DNA of 13,757 bases from Liminaster sp964567855 (lineage in GTDB: Bacteria; Bacteroidota; Bacteroidia; Bacteroidales; UBA3663). A program made the translations under genes and the position numbers. The notes under the pieces are model-generated. The model ran no database searches. It was not told where the DNA came from and worked only from the letters and a program-made list of their open reading frames with translations. The stretch is from assembly GCA_964567855.1 (NCBI GenBank), contig CAZMOE010000053.1, forward strand, positions 1 through 13,757. Direction: 5' to 3'. Positions 7,242 through 13,757 of the stretch are shown here, in pieces (position 1 is the stretch's first letter; each line of letters begins with the position of its first letter).

Positions 7242-8213
7242 TTAATCCAATATCTGCCCCACATTGGCGGCACGCTGCACCAGTTCATCATATGCTTCGG
7301 GCGTCAGATCCAGATAATAATAGTTTATCGGATTCTGTGCTACCCCGCGCAGCCACACCTCGTAGTGCAAATGAGAAGCTGTCGACTTGCCGGTATTGCC
7401 GACCTCCCCGATTTTATCTCCACGTTTGACGATCTGGCCTTTAATGACGTTCTTTTTACTAAGATGACCATACCGCGTCTTATAGCCGAAACCATGGTCG
7501 ACCTCGATGCAAAGGCCATAACCACGCTGCCAGCCGGCAGCAACTACCCGTCCGTTGCCAGTCACAAAAACGGAAGTTCCCTGTTCTGCCGAAAAATCCA
7601 TACCAGAATGAAATTTACGGGTATTATAGATGGGGTCAATGCGCCAGCCATAGCCCGACGCCATTCGGCGCAATGCTTTGTCGGCCACAGGCTGAATGGC
7701 AGGAATGCACTGCAAACGTTCCTCCTGATTGCGGCTGAGAGTCACCACTTCATCGAACGACCGGGATTGCAAATAAAGCTGTCGCTCCAGTAAATCCATC
7801 TTACGACTTACAGAAACGACCAGGGCCGCGTCGGTCAGAGAAAGCAAAGAGTCGTATCGGTTGGCATTATCAATGATGGCATTCCGGTTATTCTCGCCAA
7901 TCGGCTCCCCCTGCAGGATCATCCGGTAGAGATTATCGTCGCGCTGCCCGATATCCGACATAACATCAAGCGCATCGTTCAACCGGGCCTCCAACAACAT
8001 ATACTGATGAAGCAGCAACCGATGTTCCTTTTCCAGTTTCCACTCCCCAGGGGATCCGACGAAATAAATAAAAAGATAAATAAATGTTCCACCGATACAG
8101 ATACCGGAAAGCAGATGGCGGACGATCATCAGCAGATGCCGCCACGGAGACGGTTTGCTGCGCACATACCTGCCTTTCTTCTTATTATATTTAAAATGTA
8201 TCCAGTGACTCAT
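7242..8213 (-). CDS. Membrane-anchored M23 (LytM-type) peptidase
   Basis: The 323-residue protein cuts, or regulates cutting of, peptidoglycan cross-bridges in the periplasm. A basic cytoplasmic start (residues 1-26) leads into one membrane helix (about 27-52), then a helical, partly coiled-coil region (about 60-170), and the M23 domain (about 180-297). The zinc ligands His202 and Asp206 (FHSGMD) and His283 (HLHYE) are present, as are the catalytic histidines His250 (RYGHL) and His281, so the active site appears complete, unlike degenerate EnvC/NlpD-type activators. GYGWRIDPIYN (187-197) is the usual entry to the fold. It is the first gene of the minus-strand run and is transcribed away from alaS from its own promoter at 8266-8297. 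It may act in cell division or elongation; the exact role is not readable. Confidence 0.93.
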   Translation of the reverse strand: MSHWIHFKYNKKKGRYVRSKPSPWRHLLMIVRHLLSGICIGGTFIYLFIYFVGSPGEWKLEKEHRLLLHQYMLLEARLNDALDVMSDIGQRDDNLYRMILQGEPIGENNRNAIIDNANRYDSLLSLTDAALVVSVSRKMDLLERQLYLQSRSFDEVVTLSRNQEERLQCIPAIQPVADKALRRMASGYGWRIDPIYNTRKFHSGMDFSAEQGTSVFVTGNGRVVAAGWQRGYGLCIEVDHGFGYKTRYGHLSKKNVIKGQIVKRGDKIGEVGNTGKSTASHLHYEVWLRGVAQNPINYYYLDLTPEAYDELVQRAANVGQILD

Positions 8214-8265
8214 CTTGCGACTCTTTTTCCGCTTAACAGAAATATCATTTTATATTTCCGAACTG

Positions 8266-8297
8266 CAAATTTGTAATAAATTCGTCACGTAAGCAAA
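8266..8297 (-). promoter_or_regulatory. Promoter for the M23-merR-relA/spoT-kdsB run
   Basis: Reading the minus strand, TTTG (8297-8294) is followed by exactly 20 bases and CAAATTTG (8273-8266), a 7 of 8 match to TAnnTTTG. The predicted start is near 8259, giving a leader of about 45 bases before the ATG at 8213. It lies back to back with the alaS promoter. Confidence 0.6.
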
Positions 8298-8313
8298 TTT
8301 TTATAGGGTAAAG

Positions 8314-8345
8314 TTCGATAAAAAAAAGTTTTTCCTCTATTTTTG
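8314..8345 (+). promoter_or_regulatory. Promoter of alaS
   Basis: TTCG (8314-8317, one mismatch to TTTG), a 20-base spacer and TATTTTTG (8338-8345, full match to TAnnTTTG) form a Bacteroidetes vegetative promoter. Transcription would begin near 8352, leaving a leader of about 67 bases. Only 16 bases separate it from the opposing promoter, so the two polymerases probably compete or share control. Confidence 0.65.
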
Positions 8346-8418
8346 CACTCCAATAATATGGTTATCAGTCCACAAAGGCAGATTATATCAATCATTCAAC
8401 AATATACATCACTACGAA

Positions 8419-11031
8419 ATGTTAACAGCTAAAGAGATTCGCGAATCTTTCAAACAGTTTATGGCCTCCAAAGGACATACTATCGTCCCCTCGGCCCCGA
8501 TGGTCATTAAAGATGACCCGACATTGATGTTCACCAATGCCGGAATGAATCAGTTTAAAGATATTATCCTCGGAAACAGCGCGAAAAAGTTCAACCGCGC
8601 AGCAGACTCCCAAAAATGCCTGCGTGTTTCAGGCAAACACAACGACCTGGAAGAGGTCGGGCTCGATACTTACCATCACACGATGTTTGAAATGCTCGGC
8701 AACTGGTCATTCGGGGATTATTTCAAAAAAGATGCTATCGATTTTGCCTGGGAATATCTTGTAGATACCCTTAAACTGGATCCGAAAGATCTATATGCCA
8801 CTGTATTCGAAGGTTCCGCCGAAGAAGGTCTGAGCCGGGACGATGAAGCTGCCGCCATCTGGCTGAAACACCTTCCGGAAGACCACATCATCAACGGGAA
8901 CAAGCATGACAATTTCTGGGAAATGGGTGATACCGGTCCGTGCGGTCCCTGCTCGGAAATTCATGTAGACAGTCGCTCGGAAGCCGAGAAGGCCCAGATT
9001 CCCGGAAGGGATCTGGTCAATAAAGATCATCCTCAGGTGATCGAAATCTGGAACCTTGTCTTTATGCAATACAACCGCAAGGCCAACGGATCGCTGGAAG
9101 AGCTGCCGGCCAAGGTCATCGACACCGGCATGGGCTTCGAACGTCTGGTCCGCGCCCTTCAAGGCAAAACCTCCAACTACGATACGGATGTTTTCCAACC
9201 CATCATCAAGGTAATCAGCGGCCTCAGCGGCAAGAATTACAATGACAATGCCCAAAGCGACATCGCCATGCGGGTCATCGCCGATCACATCCGTACGATC
9301 GCTTTCGCCATCGCCGACGGACAGCTGCCCGGCAATGCCAAAGCCGGCTACGTTATCCGCCGAATCCTGCGCCGCGCCGTCCGATACGCTTACACCTACC
9401 TCGGACAAAAAGAGGCATTCCTTTACAAGCTTCTCCCTATCCTTATCGACACTATGGGCGACGCCTATCCGGAACTCATCGCACAGAATAGCCTTATCGT
9501 CAAAGTAATCAAGGAAGAAGAGGAAGCATTCCTGCGTACCCTCGAAACCGGCATCAAGCTCATCAACCGGGTTATGGAAAACGCCAAAGAGGCTGGCAAA
9601 GCCAAGGTCAGCGGCAAGGATGCCTTCACTTTGTATGACACCTACGGCTTCCCGTTAGACCTGACGGAACTGATTTGCCGGGAAAACGGCCTGACCATAG
9701 ACACCGAAGAATTTAATGTCCATATGCAAGCCCAGAAAGAACGTGCCCGCAATGCGGCCGCAGTAGAAAACGGAGACTGGATGGTTTTGCAGGAAGGTGA
9801 GGAAACCTTTATCGGATATGATGAAACGGAATGCGAAACGGAGATTCTACGTTACAGACAGATCAAACAGAAAAACAAGACATTCTATCAGATTGTGCTC
9901 CGATGCACACCTTTCTATGCCGAAATGGGAGGACAGGTCGGTGACACGGGATGGCTGATTTCCGACACGGAAAAGGTTCCGGTCATCTCGACAAAGCGGG
10001 AAAATAATCTGGCCGTACATATTGTTGAGAAGCTGCCGGCCGACCTGAATGCGGCATTCAAAGCTGTTATCAATAAAGAGGCCCGCATGGCCACGGCCTG
10101 CAATCATACAGCCACACACATCCTGGATTACTGTCTGCGCAAAGTGCTCGGCACTCACATCGAACAAAAAGGCTCTTTTGTTTCCCCCGACTCCTTGCGT
10201 TTCGACTTCTCCCATTTCCAGAAAGTCACCGACGAGGAACTTCGCGAGGTAGAAAAACTGGCGAATCAGATGGTACGTTCCAATATCAGCCTCGAAGAAC
10301 ATCGCTGCATGCCCATCGACGAAGCCAAAGCTCTTGGCGCCATCGCCCTTTTCGGCGAAAAGTATGGAGATGAGGTCCGCGTCATCAAATTTGGCCCCAG
10401 CATCGAACTGTGTGGCGGTACCCACGTCGCCGCGACCGGTCAAATCGGTATGATTCGTATTCTCAGCGAAAGTTCTGTGGCCGCAGGTATCCGTCGTATC
10501 GAGGCCATCACCGGCGCACAGGTCGAATCTATGATGTATATACAGCAAGATATGGTGCGAGAGATCAAAAAGTTGTTTAATAACGCTCCAAATCTTCTTG
10601 CAGCCATCCAACACACCCTCGACGAGGATGCCAGCCTAAAAAAACAGGTCTCCGAGTTCAAGAAAGAGGTCGAAACCAGACTGAAAAAGCTTCTCATCGA
10701 AAAAGCCGAAACAATCGGTGAAATGAAAATCATCCGCTTTATCGGAGAGGCCGAACCGGAAATGGTGAAAAACATCGCATTCCAGATAAGAGGAGAACAA
10801 AACAACACAGTTTTCGTCTGCGGTACATCGCACAACAACCGCCCCATGCTTACGGTGGCCTTCAGCGACGATCTGGTCAAACGCGGACTGAATGCGGCGG
10901 CTCTCGTCAAAGAAAACGCCCGGCTCATTCAGGGCGGCGGCGGCGGACAACCCCATTTTGCTCAGGCCGGCGGAAAAAATCCGGAAGGTCTTCAAGCTGC
11001 TGTCGACGCCATCCTGAATCATGTGAAATAA
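8419..11031 (+). CDS. alaS: Alanyl-tRNA synthetase
   Basis: AlaS charges tRNA-Ala with alanine in the cytoplasm and hydrolyses mischarged Ser- and Gly-tRNA-Ala. The 870-residue length is normal. The class II catalytic domain starts with SAPMVIKDDPTLMFTNAGMN; motif 2 follows as QKCLRVSGKHNDLEEVG, with HHTMFEMLGNWSFGDYFK after it. The GDTGPCGPCSEIH segment is present. The editing domain has the zinc-type motif HTATH (His563, His567) and CGGTH (Cys665, His669), matching the E. coli positions almost exactly. A coiled coil (about 700-770) leads to the C-terminal DHHA1 region with a glycine run (839-843) and GGKNPEGL. All key residues are present. The gene has its own promoter and a strong hairpin terminator, so it is probably monocistronic. 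Confidence 0.98.
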   Translation: MLTAKEIRESFKQFMASKGHTIVPSAPMVIKDDPTLMFTNAGMNQFKDIILGNSAKKFNRAADSQKCLRVSGKHNDLEEVGLDTYHHTMFEMLGNWSFGDYFKKDAIDFAWEYLVDTLKLDPKDLYATVFEGSAEEGLSRDDEAAAIWLKHLPEDHIINGNKHDNFWEMGDTGPCGPCSEIHVDSRSEAEKAQIPGRDLVNKDHPQVIEIWNLVFMQYNRKANGSLEELPAKVIDTGMGFERLVRALQGKTSNYDTDVFQPIIKVISGLSGKNYNDNAQSDIAMRVIADHIRTIAFAIADGQLPGNAKAGYVIRRILRRAVRYAYTYLGQKEAFLYKLLPILIDTMGDAYPELIAQNSLIVKVIKEEEEAFLRTLETGIKLINRVMENAKEAGKAKVSGKDAFTLYDTYGFPLDLTELICRENGLTIDTEEFNVHMQAQKERARNAAAVENGDWMVLQEGEETFIGYDETECETEILRYRQIKQKNKTFYQIVLRCTPFYAEMGGQVGDTGWLISDTEKVPVISTKRENNLAVHIVEKLPADLNAAFKAVINKEARMATACNHTATHILDYCLRKVLGTHIEQKGSFVSPDSLRFDFSHFQKVTDEELREVEKLANQMVRSNISLEEHRCMPIDEAKALGAIALFGEKYGDEVRVIKFGPSIELCGGTHVAATGQIGMIRILSESSVAAGIRRIEAITGAQVESMMYIQQDMVREIKKLFNNAPNLLAAIQHTLDEDASLKKQVSEFKKEVETRLKKLLIEKAETIGEMKIIRFIGEAEPEMVKNIAFQIRGEQNNTVFVCGTSHNNRPMLTVAFSDDLVKRGLNAAALVKENARLIQGGGGGQPHFAQAGGKNPEGLQAAVDAILNHVK

Positions 11032-11047
11032 CATTTCAATACAAACC

Positions 11048-11093
11048 GAAGGCAAGTTGTTATATACTCAGGCATCATAACAACTTGCCTTTT
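11048..11093 (+). terminator. Terminator of alaS
   Basis: AAGGCAAGTTGTTAT (11049-11063) and ATAACAACTTGCCTT (11077-11091) form a perfect 15-bp stem with a 13-base loop, beginning 17 bases after the alaS stop. Only a short T stretch follows (to 11093), so termination may be incomplete. The next gene begins 28 bases later. Confidence 0.75.
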
Positions 11094-11120
11094 CTCTCCA
11101 ATCATAATAATGTTCAAACA

Positions 11121-12236
11121 ATGAAAAAAGTAATCAAATATACCCTGGCAGCGCCCGGATTCCTTCTCTCACTATTTCTGGCCTTCGCGGTTTCGACCCC
11201 GCTGCGGGCCGACAAACGGGCCGAAATCTCTTTCGAGAAGCAAACTCACGACTTCGGTACCGTCTCGGAAAATGACGGCGACATTTCCTGTGAGTTCAAA
11301 TTCACCAATACCGGCACAAGCCCTCTTCTCATTATCCGGGCCCAGGCCTCCTGCGGCTGCACCACTCCCGAATATCCGAAACATCCCATCCGCCCCGGGG
11401 AAAGCGGTGTCGTCTCCGTCACCTATCACGCCAAAGGCCGACCGGGAACATTCCAGAAAAGCATATACATCTACGACAATTCCACTGCCAACCATCGCAC
11501 CGTCCTCCTCATCACCGGCAACGTGATATCCAGCAAACAACCCGAGGAAATCTACACTCAAAGTCTCGGAGCCGGCCTCCGGATGAAAAACCGGTCCCTC
11601 TCATTCTTCGACCTCTATCCCAACCGGCCGAACCGCACCCGCAGTCTGACAGTCTACAACGAAAGCGACCAATCCATTCAGCTGGCGTTCAACAACGTGC
11701 CCAAACATATCTATGTGGAATCCGATCCTCAGATTATCGAGCCTAAAAAAGAGGGTAAAATACTGATCACCTACTACACCTCGCGTGTAAAAGACTGGGG
11801 GTTGCAAAAAGATTTCTTCAACGTAACGGTCAAAGGCAAGGAGACGCAGATGAAAGAAAACCGGATTGCCGTCACTGCGGATATCTGCGAGGATTTCAGC
11901 CGGCTCAGCAAAAAGGAAAAGAGCAATGCCCCGGCTATCGACGTAGCCCAGACAGCCGTTAACTTCGGCACCGCCACCCAAGACAAAACCATAACGATTC
12001 CCATCCGCAACAACGGTAAAAGCAAACTGCTGATCAGGAAGATCCAGAACAATGAACCCGATATATTCAGCTGCAAAACCTCCGACACGGTTCTGAAACC
12101 CGGAGAAACCGGAAAGCTGGAAATTACATTCCATCCGAACAAGAGCAGACTCGCTTCGATAAACCATCATATCACGCTCATTTGCAATGATCCCCAAAAT
12201 TCGCGGATCATCATCAATATGACCGCTGACAAATAA
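11121..12236 (+). CDS. Secreted protein with two DUF1573 domains
   Basis: The 371-residue protein has a signal peptide (MKKVIKYTL, hydrophobic core about 11-25, likely cut after LRA30), so it is exported. There is no lipobox Cys at the cleavage site. The first DUF1573 domain (about 34-135) shows the family pattern HDFGTV, FTNTG, ASCGCTTPEY and PGESGVVSVTY. A middle section (about 150-255) looks like another immunoglobulin-like repeat. A second DUF1573-type copy lies at about 272-369 (VNFGTA, IRNNGKS, KPGETGKLEITFHP), but its Cys-Gly-Cys is reduced to a single Cys318. DUF1573 folds are relatives of the ASPM-SPD2-Hydin beta sandwich; their role in Bacteroidetes is unknown. The start was put at ATG 11121, where the signal peptide begins; the in-frame ATG at 11085 would lie in the terminator stem of alaS. 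No separate promoter was seen in the 29-base gap. Confidence 0.88.
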   Translation: MKKVIKYTLAAPGFLLSLFLAFAVSTPLRADKRAEISFEKQTHDFGTVSENDGDISCEFKFTNTGTSPLLIIRAQASCGCTTPEYPKHPIRPGESGVVSVTYHAKGRPGTFQKSIYIYDNSTANHRTVLLITGNVISSKQPEEIYTQSLGAGLRMKNRSLSFFDLYPNRPNRTRSLTVYNESDQSIQLAFNNVPKHIYVESDPQIIEPKKEGKILITYYTSRVKDWGLQKDFFNVTVKGKETQMKENRIAVTADICEDFSRLSKKEKSNAPAIDVAQTAVNFGTATQDKTITIPIRNNGKSKLLIRKIQNNEPDIFSCKTSDTVLKPGETGKLEITFHPNKSRLASINHHITLICNDPQNSRIIINMTADK

Positions 12237-12335
12237 ATGCAATATGAGCTTGACAAGTAAATAAACAAGTCCACAATTAAACTTTTTTTTCGCACATTCA
12301 AAATGGATAAAATCCGGATTTTTGAAGAATAAATT

Positions 12336-12343
12336 TATCTTTG
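12336..12343 (+). promoter_or_regulatory. -7 element of the malate dehydrogenase promoter
   Basis: TATCTTTG fully matches TAnnTTTG, with a predicted start near 12350 and a leader of about 58 bases. No good TTTG lies at the usual distance upstream, so only the downstream element is called. A run of eight T (12283-12290) upstream may end transcription from the DUF1573 gene, but its hairpin is weak. Confidence 0.45.
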
Positions 12344-12407
12344 TCACTGAAATCGAAATAGACAAAAATTATCTATTATTGTACATATACTAAAAACATT
12401 CATTGTT

Positions 12408-13409
12408 ATGGCTTATTTAACAGACGAAAAACTTGTCATCGTAGGGGCAGCCGGAATGATCGGTTCCAACATGGTACAGACGGCACTGACCATGAAGCTT
12501 ACCTCAAACATCTGCCTGTATGACATCTTTGCCCCCGGTCTCGAAGGTGTGGCAGAAGAAATGTACCACTGCGGTTTTGAAGGTGCCAATATCACATGGA
12601 CAACCGATATCAAAGAGGCATTTACCGATGCTAAATATATTATTTCATCCGGTGGAGCTCCCCGTAAGGCCGGCATGACCCGCGAAGATCTTTTGAAAGG
12701 CAACTGCGAAATCGCCAAGGATCTCGGAGAAAATATCAAAACCTATTGTCCGGATGTCAAGCATGTGGTCATTATTTTCAATCCGGCAGATCTCACCGGT
12801 CTGGTTACTTTACTCTATTCCGGTCTGAAACCGGGTCAGGTAACTACCCTTGCCGCACTCGACTCCACACGTCTTCAGAGCGCCCTGGCTAAGAAATTCG
12901 GCATCCTGCAAAGCAAAGTCACCGGATGCACTACATTCGGCGGCCACGGTGAACAGATGGCCGTATTCGGTTCCAAAGTCAAGGTCGACGGCAAGCCGTT
13001 GAACGAGCTCATCGGTACTCCGGCTCTCACCCTCGAAGAGTGGGAAGCCATGAAGAAAGCCGTAACCAAAGGCGGCGCCAAAATCATCGAGCTCCGCGGC
13101 CGTTCATCCTTCCAAAGTCCTTCCTATTGCTCTGTCGAGATGATTCGTGCCGTCATGGGTGGAGAGGCTTTCAACTGGCCGGTCGGCACTTTCGTCAACA
13201 GCGGCAAATACAACCACATCATGATGGCTATGGATACCACCATGGACACTACAGGATGCCACTATACCGTGCCAGAAGGAACCGAAGAAGAAATGGCCAG
13301 CTTAGACGCAAGCTACACACACCTCTGTAAAATGAGAGATGAACTGATCGAGCTCAATATCATTCCTGCCATCAGCGAATGGAGTAAGATCAATCCGAAT
13401 CTCGGATAA
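12408..13409 (+). CDS. mdh: NAD-dependent malate dehydrogenase
   Basis: This cytoplasmic enzyme interconverts malate and oxaloacetate; in Bacteroidetes it works in the reductive branch leading to fumarate and succinate. The 333-residue protein has the Rossmann motif GAAGMIG (13-19) and Asp39 at the end of the second strand (ICLYD), which favours NAD over NADP. The active-site arginines are in APRKAGMTRED (Arg86, Arg92). NPAD (125-128), LDSTR (151-155, relay Asp152, substrate Arg155) and GGHGE (178-182, catalytic His180) complete the site. The GGHGEQM form and the C-terminal extension are typical of the Bacteroidetes branch, which is longer than the usual 310 residues. It has its own promoter element and a strong terminator, so it is probably expressed alone. 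Confidence 0.96.
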   Translation: MAYLTDEKLVIVGAAGMIGSNMVQTALTMKLTSNICLYDIFAPGLEGVAEEMYHCGFEGANITWTTDIKEAFTDAKYIISSGGAPRKAGMTREDLLKGNCEIAKDLGENIKTYCPDVKHVVIIFNPADLTGLVTLLYSGLKPGQVTTLAALDSTRLQSALAKKFGILQSKVTGCTTFGGHGEQMAVFGSKVKVDGKPLNELIGTPALTLEEWEAMKKAVTKGGAKIIELRGRSSFQSPSYCSVEMIRAVMGGEAFNWPVGTFVNSGKYNHIMMAMDTTMDTTGCHYTVPEGTEEEMASLDASYTHLCKMRDELIELNIIPAISEWSKINPNLG

Positions 13410-13429
13410 ATATTATAAAAATATACCTC

Positions 13430-13468
13430 AAAGGCCGTGGAGTGGCGGTAAGTTCCTCCACGGCCTTT
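13430..13468 (+). terminator. Terminator of malate dehydrogenase
   Basis: AAAGGCCGTGGAG (13430-13442) and CTCCACGGCCTTT (13456-13468) form a perfect GC-rich 13-bp stem with a 13-base loop, starting 21 bases past the stop. A stretch CATGTTTCC follows rather than a clean T run, similar to the alaS terminator. Confidence 0.75.
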
Positions 13469-13518
13469 CATGTTTCCTATTGTCAAGGCATTATTGTAAA
13501 CCATCATTATTCCGCACA

Positions 13519-13757
13519 ATGAAAAACAAATACCCCATCTCGTTTTCATTACTGTTCTGTCTCTCATACCTCTTTCACACATCTCTTTTTTCTCAATCCG
13601 GGCAAGCACAGCCTGCACTTTCTGCATACCTAAAATCCACAACAGAATCAACAGAGGCACAGATCTCGAAATTAGACCGTTACAGCCTACATGTAAAAAC
13701 TTATTCACAACTTTATCCACAAGAAAAGGTCTGGTTACACTTCGACAATACCGGCTA
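13519..13757 (+). CDS. Start of a secreted MG2/TonB-associated type surface protein (partial)
   Basis: An open frame runs without a stop from ATG 13519 to the window end, 79 complete codons. Residues 1-25 (MKNKYPISFSLLFCLSYLFH, then TSLFS) form a signal peptide. The visible end, YPQEKVWLHFDNTG (66-79), closely resembles the start of the MG2 (alpha-2-macroglobulin-like) domain in large Bacteroidetes envelope proteins, where YPQEKVYLHFDNT precedes a YxxGExIWFKAY motif. Some of those carry a TonB-dependent receptor plug near the C-terminus. The family call rests on this short motif only, because the rest lies outside the window. No promoter was recognised in the 50 bases between the mdh terminator and this start. 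Confidence 0.75.
   Translation, partial: MKNKYPISFSLLFCLSYLFHTSLFSQSGQAQPALSAYLKSTTESTEAQISKLDRYSLHVKTYSQLYPQEKVWLHFDNTG

Noticed and set aside
9847..10614. Open frame of 255 codons opposite alaS, and one of 254 codons opposite the DUF1573 gene (11601-12365)
   Set aside because: Both overlap well-supported genes on the other strand and have no independent evidence of coding.
12241..12290. Possible terminator with T8 after the DUF1573 gene
   Set aside because: The T run is clear, but only a short CTTG/CAAG pairing precedes it, too weak to call.
13701..13721. Two DnaA-box-like sequences in tandem, TTATTCACA and TTATCCACA, 12 bases apart
   Set aside because: They fall inside a coding frame (TYSQLYPQ), there is no cluster of further boxes or AT-rich unwinding region, and dnaA or dnaN is not nearby. 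Probably chance, though the second is a perfect consensus box.

Overview
The window reads as chromosomal DNA from a member of the Bacteroidales (Bacteroidota). Three things point there: promoters that fit the Bacteroidetes consensus (TTTG, about 20 bases, TAnnTTTG), the near absence of Shine-Dalgarno sequences, and the protein types (Bacteroidetes-style malate dehydrogenase, DUF1573 lipoprotein-like protein, a large MG2-type surface protein beginning at the right edge). Genus cannot be set from sequence reading alone. The region is mostly conserved housekeeping; no mobile element, CRISPR array, tRNA or rRNA was seen.

Layout, left half (all minus strand, reading right to left). A promoter between two divergent genes (near 8266-8297) starts a run of closely spaced genes: a membrane-anchored M23 peptidase, a small MerR-type regulator, a long RelA/SpoT homologue and kdsB, ending at a strong hairpin terminator at 4075-4108. 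A secreted GH3 beta-glucosidase follows (1720-4038). Beyond it lies a 480-base stretch without a protein gene. It holds a good Bacteroidetes promoter and a roughly 177-base RNA with a long 6S-RNA-like fold (about 1460-1636). Last comes a six-helix membrane protein whose C-terminus is a ribosomal protein L7/L12 C-terminal-like domain (16-1239).

Layout, right half (plus strand). alaS (8419-11031) has its own back-to-back promoter and a perfect 15-bp terminator. A secreted DUF1573 protein (11121-12236), malate dehydrogenase (12408-13409) and a terminator follow. At 13519 a secreted MG2/TonB-associated type protein begins and runs off the window.

The functional theme is basic growth: tRNA charging (AlaS), (p)ppGpp turnover (RelA/SpoT), LPS core sugar activation (KdsB), peptidoglycan remodelling (M23), central carbon metabolism (Mdh) and possible polymerase regulation by a 6S-like RNA. 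The points most worth a second look are the L7/L12-like domain on a membrane protein, the unannotated structured RNA beside it, and the RelA/SpoT protein whose hydrolase site is intact while several synthetase residues are replaced.
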